Origin: Phoronis australis
Lineage: Eukaryota > Phoronida > Phoronidae
Assembly: GCA_002633005.1 (NCBI GenBank)
Contig: NMRA01000169.1
Location: 219,884 to 283,883, forward strand
DNA: 64,000 bases
Direction of reading: 5' to 3'
The notes under the pieces were generated by a model that was given only the letters and a program-made list of their open reading frames with translations, made no database searches and had not been told where the DNA came from. A program made the position numbers and the translations under genes. This document shows, piece after piece, positions 23,701 through 34,300 of the stretch (its first letter is position 1; each line of letters opens with the position of its first letter).

Positions 23701-26700
23701 TACAAGGGACATAACGAGGGTAGGATGAGGTGAAAGAGGAAACAAAGGAGGATGGGAAGCAGAGTGAAAGATGGAAAAACAAGCAAAAGGGAGATAATCA
23801 ATACCTGACTCACAGCATAAGCGTAATTAAGTAAACAATTTCAATACCTACATACATTAGCCACTTGCGGAATTAAACAACCGGAAAGATAATGTATTCC
23901 TTAATAACCCTACAAAAACAAAACCAAAAGAGAAATATGGGGGAAGATGATGAAGTGATTAGGGAGGTAGGGAGAGAATGAGAGGTGTACAGAGTGCAGG
24001 GCAAAAGGAACAGGGGTGAGGGAATACAGGGAAGGAAAGCACAAGGGAGAGAGTAGAAAGATGGGCTAGAGGAAAGGATGGAGGGATGGATAAAAAGAGG
24101 CTATGGACAGAGGGAGAGAGATCAATTAAACATACCAAGCGGTACTAAAGTCTTCTTTGCCAGCTTGGACAGATCTGTATTGTCTGTAGCTAGTGCATGT
24201 ATGACATCATGCAGGAGCTGTCGATGAGAACAAAGTTCCACCGGGTTCTCGTTAGCAATGCGGGAAATCTGGAACAAACCAATCAAATATTAAGTTTGCT
24301 TGAGTACACAAAAAGGGCTCAGAAATCACATTTTGACAAAATTCTCAACTCAAGAAATTTCTTAAGCAAACTCAATAACCTGGAAATCCAACTTCTAATT
24401 ATTTTTTAACTAAATGAATGAAAAATCTTAATTCAAATAAGACACTTCCAATTAAGACAAAATATTTCTCCAAAAACCTTTTATTAATTTGTGTTGCAGC
24501 AAAGAATACAATGGCAAATATTAAAAAATGTCACCAAAATTCAAAATGAATCGGACTGACGTTTTCAAGACTAAAGAGTTGTTTAGCTCCATTGTATACG
24601 TCACGTGAAACTCACAGTAGTTACTTCCGCTAATAGGAAATCAGAGAGGAAGAAAAAGCTATTTTTTGAAATTTTAGCACTGGTTTTAATTAACAGAACT
24701 GATATGGAATGAAAATCAATTTAAAAAACGACAGGTTATCCACTCACACAAAATGCATATCAAATCTATACATTGGTAAGGAATGGACTTTCAACCCCAT
24801 GAGTCCAGTTGGAATTGCAGATTTTGTTAAACGTCGGCCATCGGACTGAGTCTCGATTTATTTTCAGAATGCCCGATTGATTTTACTTGAGTCCAGACAT
24901 TTGCCGAATTCATTTCTGGAAATGGTGTAGACAGAATTCGAGCTCTTTGCCCTTCATGTTTGGCGATTCAAAGCAAAGAACCACTCCGTTTGAAAGTTTT
25001 AATTTGTTTTCTTTGCCGATCAATTCAGGACAAAGCTTGGTTGCCATACTCCAATCTTATTGGGTGTTACTTGTGCGTTTTTCACTCAAATGAATACTGC
25101 TTTTGGTGCATTTCTCATGTCATCAGCCAAACGAAACTGTAGAGCTCATATCATTAATTTGTAAGGAGTTTTGGTGGCTGATCCAATATCTATGATTATC
25201 CCTTATGAAAAACTGCCATGCCATTCACAACTCTTTACTTTGACAGTGGCAATATGAGACATTTGCGTTTTCAGATAGAGTAAATCCCTCAATTTGAACA
25301 TTCAGTGTCGTCTCAGTCTTCCATTATGAAACCCATTCGACGCATTGTTCTGAAAATATAGTTGTGTCATCTGCCGCAAAAAGGCCAAAAAGACAGTGTT
25401 CCAGGTACGGACTTTGACCCAGATCCTGATACGGTAGATGATCCATTTCCCGATCCGGATTGTGGTGATATCACGACTCAGTTAACGAAATTAAAATATG
25501 CGTGCAATGAACGGTGAACCTCTCAACGCACTGGATTTTTACCTACATCAGCATCCCAGTTCCTACAATTCGCTCCAAAATTAAGAATAGGCGATCAACA
25601 ACAAGAACGGGTTTCGAATGGCATAATTGCAAATTTTTAACAATCCAGTGGATAAATATCTCTAGAAAGATTGGTTTTAACTGGCCTTACTCTTCTGTAC
25701 TCTTAGATTTAGGACGCACGTGAATTGGTGTGTTTACTCTACTAATTACATTCAAGATCTTGGACGAGAACGTGGACTCAATGTTGTGCAGTTTCTCCAA
25801 GAATTACGATCATTGCACAGTTTTACTGTTGGCTGTACCAACTTCAGAATGTTGAATTTTATCTGACATTGCTAAAATATTCTCCAAAAGAAAGCTGTGC
25901 ACATGCAAAACATGAAACTCAGGGAAAACATATAGGTTGGACTATAGAGGCCAAGCATGATTCAAATTGCCAACTTCATGGGAAGAAAGAACATTACTGC
26001 TAAAAAGTTTACCCCCCTGGTAGATTTTTGGACTTAAGACGACAATGACATCACTTGTATGAAAGACGCAATCTTTTTTATTCGAGTGTGTCTGCGTACT
26101 GTTTCAAACATGTCTGTATAAACTGCTTTTTCTCCAGGCCTGGGCATACAGATCACACCAAAGCGAGAACAATTGAATGAACTAATGGCTGTAGTATTTT
26201 CGTGCCTTGATGTGAGATGTCAGCTTAGCTGCACTTGACTTGAGGCAAGCAGCTCAGCTTGTAGCTCTCCTCAGTTAACTGGAATAAAAGAATATTTTAA
26301 CAGACCATTCAATCAGTTACCTGTTTAAGACACACCCTAGACACTTCTGGTAGTGGATGGTGAAGGCCTGAGTTGAGTTCAGATGTGAAGTTATGCAGTA
26401 GAACATGACTGTCTAACACTGACAACAAACGACTCAGGACATCGCAGCATAACACGATTTGATCTCTGCAAAATGGTATTCTATAACAGAATTCTATCAA
26501 ACAACAACTAAAGCCGCTATCAACTATGTTCTGGAGTCTGTGTCATGAAAGTGACTTGATCTAAATCAAGGGTCGTTATTTGACAGGTGTCAGGGCCTAT
26601 ATATTTAACCAAATAATAGCCTCGGTGCAAAACAAATTTTAAATTTACAGCTTTGCACCAATGTGGGTAATAAACTGACACAATGAAAACTGACAAATTC

Positions 26701-28061
26701 AATGTCATTAAGACGTTCCTTGAGTATGTTAACTATTTGTTACCATTGCTCAAACGATTGTCATTCTATAGTTATGCTGTTGCTAAATTTATGGAACAAC
26801 AAGATGCATGCATGTTTATTGGCAAACTGAAAACGCTCTAAAGAGTAACACTTGGTACAATCAAATATAAATTTAAAGGTGAGGTCGATGATGAAACCAA
26901 TGTTACTGTATTAGATAGCCAGTACAGAGATCTATTCAAAAACCAAATTTAAACAGGTTCAGCCAAAGACATAATAATTTGAAAAATGGCAGTCACAGCG
27001 AAACCTTGGGTTCGATTTTACCCATGAACAAATAAGTCTTTGGGCTATTAACTAAGTTGACACGGTACCTAAATTTCATGCCGATCAGACAAAAATGGGA
27101 TCTCAAGTACAATTATGATGGGGTAACTAAGTGCAGCTTTAACTAATCAACGGATCACTAGAACGGTAAATCGTAGACAAAAATGAGTTCCATAATGCTG
27201 ATAGCGCATGTATAAAGATCTATATCCACATACCAAATATCAGACCTGTCAATTGGGTCACTGAAGATAGGGCACAAAAACTCAGTTGATTGGAGAGCAG
27301 TCGTAGGAAAATCTCAAATAACTCAAGAAAAACAAATCACACATTTGCGATAGCCCTTGAAATGACCTACCCAAAGAAAACAATCCCACCAGAAGTAGTG
27401 GACCTATAGCTCCGCAAATCAAAAAAGGGGAAAAGGGGCTGCTACAGGCGCAATTCATTGCAGTGCCATCTCGCATTCAATTTTAACCAAAAACAATAGG
27501 CATTGAGACAATTATGGTACACGTGATGAGTGAAAATTTTACTTTGATCTGATAAGAATTGCGACTTGTAGTGTGCCAACGTCAAGAAATAAACAAAAAA
27601 CAACAAAATTTTATGACAATTATAGCATACTTGGATTTCACCAAGTATATTAGCATGTAGCAAAGGATGCATGCCTACGATCTAACAACACGTCCTGATA
27701 GGTATGGCCGGGGCAACATAGGGACCGCACACGAACAGCCGTACAGTCATCATACAACAAGCTGTCAGCATGACTTCCAACTCCCTAAGGGCCTAAGCCT
27801 ATGCCTATGGGGCCTGCAAAATGCAAACGCCACTAACCTATTTGAGGTATTCAAAAAATCAAAAACCAAATTAAACGAAGTATTTGCCACTACGTCTTTC
27901 AAGGCGGACGGGTGTAATGAACACAATGCTGTTTTCAACTTCTCGAGAGCAGCTACAGGATCCTTGGTGTTGGGAAGAGCGTCAAGAAGCCCAGCAATGG
28001 CACTGCGCGAAACATCCATGCTTCCTCCAAGGCCAATGTTTTGAAATTGTTGCACTGTCAT
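11332..28061 (-). CDS. PSMD5: 26S proteasome non-ATPase regulatory subunit 5 / assembly chaperone S5b (whole gene, 9 exons)
   Basis: PSMD5 is a cytosolic/nuclear chaperone of the 19S base. It binds the ATPase PSMC1 (Rpt2) region and holds base intermediates during 26S proteasome assembly; the yeast counterpart is Hsm3. Nine minus-strand exons (28061-27838, 26465-26321, 24268-24136, 23503-23397, 22364-22230, 21844-21727, 14725-14537, 13056-12947, 11730-11332) join in phase to 519 residues; the human protein has about 504. Family hallmarks seen are the SDIVRYRVYE segment, FLLPG followed by LIKFFG, the SCEGKQAL segment, and a C-terminal block with PGFNEFLLNRS, YEIVKLL, FLRLKTY and EGPFYV. It is all armadillo/HEAT-like helices, with no membrane segment. 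The first Met (28061) follows an in-frame stop; Met15 (28019) aligns better with the family start. Exon 7 is partly duplicated upstream, apparently by misassembly. Confidence 0.95.
11731..12946 (-). other. PSMD5 intron 8
   Basis: 1.2 kb with a GTAGGC donor and a TTACAG acceptor on the minus strand. AT-rich; I see no element or exon in it. Confidence 0.8.
12947..13056 (-). CDS. PSMD5: PSMD5 exon 8
   Basis: Residues 351-387, from a TTCCTAG acceptor to GAG|GTAGGC. The LSLKHDASEVKAKTMSTVANL segment aligns with the family stretch before the DDLL/MTESW region. Confidence 0.93.
13057..14536 (-). other. PSMD5 intron 7
   Basis: 1.5 kb. Its left half is a family D repeat (about 13290-13830) with two CACTAGG motifs. 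The remainder is AT-rich and unremarkable. Confidence 0.75.
13290..13830 (+). repeat. Family D repeat, copy D1
   Basis: Shares ordered blocks with the array at 15200-17830: GCCACTAGGGTACACAGC, GGAGATACAGCCATGGACGC, CTGCCACTAGGAAAAGCC, then the terminus with GGACGCTGGACAGAGATGACTGCATAATG. This puts family D copies in two neighbouring PSMD5 introns. Confidence 0.75.
14537..14725 (-). CDS. PSMD5: PSMD5 exon 7
   Basis: Residues 288-351, from GTTCCAG|GG to CATG|GTTTGT. It begins LIKFFGAATQIQPTQVCDNYP and ends GFVGKSCEGKQALHKHG, matching the family's VKFFG and EGKQVL segments. Its 5' half (14627-14725) is repeated at 15507-15605. Confidence 0.95.
14627..15505 (-). repeat. Left copy of an ~880-base near-identical tandem segment
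   Basis: This segment matches 15507-16398 with scattered substitutions and small indels. It covers the 5' half of PSMD5 exon 7, its acceptor and the adjoining intron. It stops exactly at the single N at 15506. Probably one allele of a contig overlap that was not merged. Confidence 0.9.
15506..15506. other. Single ambiguous base marking a probable contig join
   Basis: This is the only N in the window. It separates the end of one copy of the duplicated segment from the start of the next, which is what an assembler leaves when two contigs are abutted without merging. Confidence 0.8.
15507..15605 (-). pseudogene. Truncated duplicate of PSMD5 exon 7
   Basis: It has the acceptor and the first ~99 bases of exon 7 (LIKFFG onward) but breaks off at the N without a donor. 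Compared with 14627-14725 I count two substitutions, one silent and one Asn-to-Lys, and the frame stays open. That fits an allele better than an old pseudogene. It should not be added to the PSMD5 transcript. Confidence 0.75.
15507..16398 (-). repeat. Right copy of the near-identical tandem segment
   Basis: Counterpart of 14627-15505. Differences include a small insertion near 15743 and an eight-base deletion near 15836. Beyond 16398 the sequence continues into unique family D repeat, whereas the left copy ends at the N. Confidence 0.9.
17611..17624 (+). promoter_or_regulatory. CTCF-like motif CCACTAGGGGGCAC
   Basis: The best match in the window to the published CTCF core (CCA-nn-AGGGGGC). 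It lies inside a family D unit in PSMD5 intron 6. Binding is untested and the organism's CTCF is not visible here. Confidence 0.4.
21727..21844 (-). CDS. PSMD5: PSMD5 exon 6
   Basis: Residues 249-288, from TTTCATAG|GA to CCAG|GTGGCG. It encodes ELALCDHGFEFLNQQDVLQKL and the conserved GFLLPG that leads into exon 7. Confidence 0.94.
21845..22229 (-). other. PSMD5 intron 5
   Basis: 385 bases, GTGAAA donor; nothing notable inside. Confidence 0.85.
22230..22364 (-). CDS. PSMD5: PSMD5 exon 5
   Basis: Residues 204-248, 45 whole codons from CTCAG|GT to AAG|GTGAAA. It encodes VVIEMCKISSHALHHFVECG and LVQLNALELIK, matching the family's LIIEISSVSPESL and LVRATCIEMV stretches. Confidence 0.94.
22365..23396 (-). 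other. PSMD5 intron 4
   Basis: 1 kb with a GTAAGA donor. No exon or element seen; plus-strand frames here are unsupported. Confidence 0.8.
23397..23503 (-). CDS. PSMD5: PSMD5 exon 4
   Basis: Residues 168-203. Acceptor AAATAG|GT, donor GAG|GTAAGA. It contains the family signature SDIVRYRVYE after LEAFFASSDLLGELKQVML. Confidence 0.95.
23504..24135 (-). other. PSMD5 intron 3, purine-biased on the plus strand
   Basis: 632 bases. Between about 23635 and 24125 the plus strand is strongly purine-rich (GGAGG, GAAAG, GGGAGAGAG runs), so the PSMD5 pre-mRNA is long-tract pyrimidine-rich just after the GTATGT donor. No exon. Confidence 0.7.
24136..24268 (-). CDS. PSMD5: PSMD5 exon 3
   Basis: Residues 124-168, from TTCCAG|AT to CTTG|GTATGT. 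It encodes ISRIANENPVELCSH and LAKKTLVPLG, corresponding to the family's second armadillo segment (GRIVENSDAV). Confidence 0.92.
24269..26320 (-). other. PSMD5 intron 2
   Basis: 2 kb with a GTAACT donor. It contains a plus-strand stretch at 25362-25517 that reads as an acidic, proline-rich peptide without a start codon (see findings). Otherwise unremarkable. Confidence 0.75.
26321..26465 (-). CDS. PSMD5: PSMD5 exon 2
   Basis: Residues 75-123, from TTTTGCAG|AG to CAG|GTAACT. It encodes VLCCDVLSRLLSVLDSHVLL and LPEVSRVCLKQ, matching TTLCVSILERLL and the following helix in the human protein. Confidence 0.93.
26466..27837 (-). other. PSMD5 intron 1
   Basis: 1.4 kb, donor GTTAGT. No exon or element recognised. 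Confidence 0.8.
27838..28061 (-). CDS. PSMD5: PSMD5 exon 1
   Basis: Residues 1-75. ATG at 28061 is the first Met after an in-frame TAA; a second Met at codon 15 (28019) starts MDVSRSAIAGLLDAL, which matches the usual N-terminal helix better. It ends AATAG|GTTAGT in phase 2. Confidence 0.88.
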
Positions 28062-28709
28062 CCCAAGAACTAAATATCTAAAACTTAAAATAATACCAAT
28101 ATAGATTAAGTATATGTCACTAACTTATACTATTTTAGACCTTTAAAGTGTAAAACAAAGGTACCAATAAACTAATTTTTTAAAAAAACTAGACGACATC
28201 AAGGGATATATTCACCGTTTTGCTGTTGCCTTGACACATTTACTATTATCATGGAACAGATCTCGCATTGTGCTTCCGCTTAACGAGATTTGTTGCGTTG
28301 GGAACAGCGTCAAGTTGAAATGTAAAATTGTGATAGAATTTCAATATACGGAGGGAATTTGGTAAGAAATAATCTTTTGGGGAACTAATTTGGGACGCTT
28401 CATGTCGTATAATGACATTCTTCATTATTTTGCATCCATTACCTGTCAGAATAATAGTCAACTTGCCGTCCAAAAATGTGTCATTCAAATTTCAACAAGC
28501 ATGTCAACATTGTCATTGACTATGATTGACTGTCAAGTTTCATGCATCATGTTCTAGATTGTAATGCTAAACTTAAGCTAGTGTTATCGGTAATTGTTTA
28601 CAATATGAAGACATTGACTTACACATATGATTTTGGTATCGTTCAATTCCTTGCAACGTTATCTTTCCAAAATACACAGAAATTTTTCCTACAGTCTAGA
28701 GAGTCAAGT

Positions 28710-29495
28710 GACCTAATTATCGGACGTTTTGGCACATTTTGCATTATATTTAATTGAAAATAGCACGGATTGTTGTAAATTCTTTGCTGAAATAAAGATT
28801 TACCTTTACTATATCTTGTCACCGAAAGGCATATATGTTCTGACTGATCGTTAAAAAACACAACTAGCAATCCTTCGGAGAACCTTATAAATATCGGACA
28901 CCATGTCATGTCCATGTTTCCCCATACGCCACACCGTGGAAAACTGACTAACCACATAATGGCCGCGAGCACCTAAGTAGCAAAATTTCAGCTCAAGTGT
29001 TTTGACATATATGCTGCTAGAACACAGATCCATTCGCAACATAATCATCCATAAAATGATATCTGATGACGGCGCCAAGTCATTTTGATGAATCAGTGCA
29101 GACGACTAAAGCACGTGCAAAGTCACTGCAGTTTTTAGTATCTCTTTGGCTTCTTGATATGATGACACCCATACGTGCGCGGTCGGGGTTTGACTTGAGT
29201 TTAAAAACAAATGAAAAAAGGGAACAGTGACATATTGTCAGTTCAATGAGATTGTATCATTGTGGAAAAAGATTTTGTTTTCTACTTTTATAACCGATTT
29301 ATGCGATCGTCCATTTTAGGCTGACTTGGGGGTCTAAATTACACCCTCTCTCGGTGAAATCAAAACGAGGCAACGCTGTAAAAAACGAGACAATGCCAGA
29401 CATTGAATGCATTACAGCGGAACAAAAATTGGTGTGATTTAATTCTCAGATTATGCTTCAAGTAAGATTTTATGAAATGTCCGATATTTAGGGTC
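28710..29495 (-). mobile_element. Family B inverted-repeat element, copy B2
   Basis: The full-length relative of 1988-2753 in the opposite orientation. Ends are GACCTAATTATCGGACG and CCGATATTTAGGGTC. It lies in the intergenic region about 650 bases upstream of PSMD5, so it may bring in or disrupt regulatory sequence. Confidence 0.75.
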
Positions 29496-30527
29496 CGTCC
29501 TATAATTAGGTACACGATGTGTTCCCCATTCCTTTTGTGAAATTTCTGCTCATACTATTTTCCAATACGCGGTAGTAATACTGCCATGTTGTATGGAAGG
29601 AGTCACCTGGCGGTCAAAAACTGAACTAATCTACGGACTTCTGCAGATCGTCACATTTTATAAGGTCAAATTGACCAAGACCTGTCTATTCCCTGCCCGA
29701 GTTATGTTCCCAAGGGTTCGAATTCGACCCTGGTACGCATCTAGCTGCGGGCAATAATCCGCAAAAAGCGGAGGTTGTTTTCGAGGTTCTAATTGGTGAA
29801 AAGGGTATCACTTCAAACAATTTCGTGGAAAAATGGTCGAATGTTCACAATTATATAAACATTAGAAAAGGTGAAATGCTGCTACATTCCTCCATATTAT
29901 GCCAGGAAAACTTTAGTGGGAATCCTGTTTCATTCATTAACAACGGGTGTCGCTGTAATCTTGAGTTGAGCTAACATGGTGGTGTCAACCGGAAAGTAGT
30001 GCGAACGGAAATTCGACGATAAAATAAGGAGAAAATGCTCTAGGGGATACATTCATATATTGTTGCAAGATAATGTTACAACGAATCAAATGATACCAAA
30101 ATCATGTGTGTAGGTCAATGTCGTCATCACTTGTTGGTCCTCCAATGTCTGCCCTATGCCATAGAGCAGGATTGGTGGTCGTCATGGCTATCTTGCGGAT
30201 GTTGCCAATTACCTTTTCCTGAATGAAAATGTATTCAAAACCAAAAGCCCAACGAATTCAGACTTGTCTGACAAATGCTTACCCTTGATCCTTTACTCTT
30301 ACCATTAAGTTGTGTGCAATTTGCTACACCACAGGTTAAAAGTGGTCCATTGGCATTGATAATGATGTTGTCTTACAACTTTTTTGGTCAGGTGATCTAT
30401 AATTTGCAAATTTAGGACAAGAAGCTCAGAGAGGGACATAACTATAGTTTCGGCAATACAATTATAACCAATCTATTATTGGCAGGTGAAGTGTGATGAG
30501 TTTGTTGGTCATATTACTTCCTCTTAA

Positions 30528-31034
30528 GGTTATCTAGAACCTTAATAAATGACCTCAACTCTAAGTCAAGTATCAAAAAACTATGCTTTGTCAACCATTA
30601 AAAGTAGATATTTTCTGGATGGGGAAAGTTCGAGGACTCTAAATATATGTTTCCTGCTACTGTGTCCTTATTATTGTTACGTTACCACATTTTTATGTCA
30701 AATTTTCATGGCGTAAAGTTTTTCATGTAATATAGTTATAGTAAAATTGGCTGGAGGTGTTGTGAAGTTTATCGATTTAAAAAAGTTCACAGCAAAATAA
30801 ACCCCGCTCTGGGCAGGGTCTATTTTGTTGTGAATGTACCTTTCTTGCTCTTGAAAATTTGACTTAAAAAACGTGGTCACATGACAATAATAAAGACACA
30901 GTAGCAAGAAACATATTTTTGGAATCCCCGATCTTTCTCCTTTCAGAAAATAATAGTCTTTTAATAGTTCACAAAGCATAGTTTTTTCGAAATTGACTTA
31001 GAGTTGAGGTCATTTATTAAGGTCCTAGGTAACC
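30528..31034. mobile_element. TTAA-flanked MITE (piggyBac-like)
   Basis: It is bounded by TTAA at 30524-30527 and 31035-31038. The ends are mirror images for about 80 bases: GGTTATCTAGAACCTTAATA at the left, and the reverse complement of GGTTACCTAGGACCTTAATA at the right. TTAA duplication is the hallmark of piggyBac-type transposition. At 507 bases it has no transposase. Its right edge is about 200 bases before the CCDC180 start codon. Confidence 0.8.
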
Positions 31035-31241
31035 TTAATAGTTATTTTCATTTGTTTTATGAATATATTGTATAGATTTATGACTTAAGCAAAACTTTTC
31101 TTTGCATGACTAACACAATTCTATGTTGCTGGTTCTTAAGTGCACCAGATTTTCTTTTCAGCTCTTGTATTGATGCTTTATGTTGACCATGTGCTTACCA
31201 TTTCACTAGATCTTGATTCCTTTTTACAGGTCTTTTAGAAA

Positions 31242-31319
31242 ATGGCGGAATCCATAGAAGTTAAACCTGCAAAAGTTGTGCAGAATGGCAAAGTTTATCG
31301 TCAGATTTTTGATGCTGAG
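31242..31319 (+). CDS. CCDC180: CCDC180 coding exon 1
   Basis: Residues 1-26, ATG to GAG|GTAATT, phase 0. The ATG sits 12 bases after a TTTTTACAG acceptor, so transcription likely starts in an upstream non-coding exon. Confidence 0.88.
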
Positions 31320-34300
31320 GTAATTGAGCTTGGACATGCTGTACATTGCTTTGGTGTTTTATCAGTGACTTATCATTCCTAAGTACCCATAACAAAGCAC
31401 GCATTGGACAGAATGGAGTCCATTGTTTTGTTTTGTGGGAACATTCATGGACACTAAGTAATTTAATTCTAGTTTGCAGTTTATGATTTCTGCTTATGTT
31501 AATTATTGATGCACGGGTCTTCAATTTTTAATGTCAGCAGAGACTGGGTGCTGATAAAAGTTAAATTATGAAACAGGACTTGACACTTGACGTAACATTA
31601 ACTTACCAAATGCTACCTGGCAAATGGTAAATGAGCTCTCCAAAACAGGGAGACCTGGTGGCCATGGCCTTCACAAATTAGATATATTCCGCTTGAACAT
31701 CCAAAAATGAAATGTCAGTGTTTTATTATTAGTCGAATAGAGAAATAGTGATAATTTGTGTGCACAATATGATGTTTTATTTTTCCCCGTTCACCTGTTA
31801 CCTAAGAAGTCGAGTCATTTTTATGTGCCCACATATTTATATGTGGACGCATTATGCTGTCATCTCCGTCCGTCCGCCCGTCTGGCATCCGTCTGCCCGA
31901 ATTTTTTTGTTTTGATTGTTTTGACATGTTGCCAATTTTTCGACAAGAAAAATTTCATTTTGTAAATTTTATGGAAAAAACAAAATACTGTTGGATCATA
32001 TTATGGTGAAATGTCACCAATTTTGTACTAATATAATATCCAGTTGTTTTTTTCCTTTTCAAAAGACTTTTAAGATTGTTATGGATGTTGTCTGATGGTA
32101 TCTATGATATAAATCTTTAAAAATGATATAGCATTGATAAGGGGCTACCTAACTTTTGTGAAACATGAAACAAAAACAAAAATAAAATTTTGCTTGCTGG
32201 TCATATTGCATCCTAAATTGGTGACATTTAATGTGATACAAAACAAATTTCTAGGTGCAGCTGGTTAAGTCTCTGAAGAAAACCACCAAGGATAGAGAGC
32301 AGAAAGGTGTGCAGGTCAAAGATCGGGATGGCGGTAAACCGTCTGTGCCGCAGCCCAGAGACGACACCGAGGGCACGGGACTACTGACCTCTCGCCAGAG
32401 AACATGGGTCGAGGGCTTCCCGAATGAGCAGAGTATTGAGAACCCAGTGCTTTACAGGTTAGGAATTTAGACTTCAAGTCATCTTAAAAGTCACTAAACT
32501 CACCATTTGTCACTAAAACCTTAACTTTTGAAATTGGTCTCTAATTGCTCCTTAAAGATGTGGTATCTGGGCTTGGAAAGAATTGTCATGTCATCACTGC
32601 TTGAGACACTTCAACCTGACTTGTTGTGACATGTCAGTTCATCACTGCTTGAAACCAGACACTTCAACCTGACTTGTTGTGACGTGTCAGTTCATCACTG
32701 CTTGAGACCAGACCAGGTAAATAAAACAAACAAGAATGGGTCAACTGAAATTTTCGGTTATAATAACGTCCTTTGTCAACTGAAACAGAAATAATTTAAG
32801 TAAAATCAAACACTATATGACAATTGACCTTTAAGATGTGGTGTAATGAATATGATACATTTTTGCGTAAAAGATTCAATGATATAATTTAAGAGAATTG
32901 AATTTTTTACGCTAAAATGTATCGTATTCATTACGCCACATCTTAAATGTCAATTGTCATATAGTGTTTGATTTTACTTTATTTCTGTATCTGCTGACAA
33001 AGGACGTTATTATATCCGAAAATTTCAGTTGATCCGTTCTTGTTGTTTTATTTACCTATTTATATTTTGTTTAAAGTAAAAAATGGAATTTTACAGACTT
33101 TCTTCTTTTGGAAAAAATTAATACATACTTACAGTGTGAAAAATTCTCTAGTTTTGGAAATATTTGGTGAAATGCACAAACTTGCTAATTAGGTCTTAGG
33201 TAACCTTTTTAATGAACATGTTGGTTTTTTGTGTGTGTCGATTGGCCTTGTTTTTGTTTTTTGTCTGGTTTCAGCTTTTTCTCTTTATCTGCTCCTTGCT
33301 TTTCTGAGCTATTACAAAAATACTGGACTTGTGGTGTGTTCAAAAATGGCGTTAATTCAATTGGGCTGAACCAAACATGACTTTCACAGACAAAAATGCC
33401 CCCTTTCTGTAACTGGTGGTTTCTCCTTGATTCATTCCAGGCAAGTTAATGACTACCTGACCAATCAGAGTATGGAATCGTTCAGCACACTGGCGGGGAG
33501 GGAAGTACGTGGCCTGCCGGACGTCGTCAGTAAGTCGGTCATAGTGCTGGTTGGTAAAGCAAATATACTCAGAGTAGAGTTCACATGCTAGAGTCATAGT
33601 GCTGGTAAAGCAAATATACTTAAAGTTGAGTTCACATGCTAGAGTAGAAGCAGAGAGGTTCAGCAAAAAGAGTTGTTGAATGTTGCAAGCAGTTTATCCC
33701 GTTCAATCCGCCATCTTTTTGTTACATCACGTGAACTAATAAATATTGTTGAATGTTATTCCAATTATTGTGGCTTATTGTAAAAGATTTGGCAAAAACC
33801 CGAAAGGAAATCATACAAAAAATGTTATTTGAATTTCAAATCATTTGAAAATCAGCCCGAAATTTTTGCTTTGAAATTTAGCTGATTTTCGACATGAAGA
33901 AGTTTCTTCTTTTAATCTATCTGTGTTGACAGAATTGTTTCAGGATTATAAACCGTATAAAATTAGTAACATGCGTATTTACATGCATTATCTTTTTAAC
34001 ACAGTCTGTGAAATTAACCACAATATACTGATCAGTCACTTAAAAAACGAAATTTACTAGAATATTCGTGCCCAGATGCATTTTAATCTTTCCTTTTTTC
34101 ATAAATTTGACTTCAACATGATTTATATCTATGAAACAGCAACTTCTAGGCACTCTATAAAGTCCCGGTTCATCTGCTTTTTCCACTCATTATCATCAAA
34201 AGCACCTTATACGTTCCTTTTCTGGGAAAAGGAAAAACATTGGACAAATTGTTATTACTGAAGGCTTTCTAGTAATGTATATATATTTATTCAATAACTA

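Larger units (their letters stand above)
28062..31241. other. Divergent intergenic region PSMD5 / CCDC180
   Basis: It should contain both promoters and the CCDC180 5' UTR. An acceptor-like TTTTTACAG at 31221-31229, 12 bases before the CCDC180 ATG, suggests an upstream non-coding exon. Two mobile elements sit inside: family B at 28710-29495 and a TTAA-flanked element at 30528-31034. No further gene seen. Confidence 0.7.
31320..32254 (+). other. CCDC180 intron 1
   Basis: 935 bases holding a truncated family D terminus (31816-31900) and a family E element (32009-32229) that ends just before the exon 2 acceptor. Confidence 0.8.
32458..33440 (+). other. CCDC180 intron 2
   Basis: 983 bases with a ~50-base tandem repeat and a 341-base hairpin element; no exon between them. 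Confidence 0.8.

Noticed and set aside
27667-28044. 125-codon plus-strand frame over PSMD5 exon 1
   Set aside because: It is antisense to a confidently aligned PSMD5 exon, with no recognisable content.
28851-29078. Minus-strand frames over family B
   Set aside because: They lie inside a MITE, are short, and the equivalent copy at 1988-2753 does not keep them open.
29700-29760. GGTTCGAATTC resembling a tRNA B box
   Set aside because: The flanking bases do not form a T-arm or acceptor stem and no A box lies at the right distance upstream; not a tRNA.
32590-32715. Spaced direct repeats that might suggest a CRISPR array
   Set aside because: Units are contiguous without unique spacers and lie in an animal intron; it is a simple tandem repeat.
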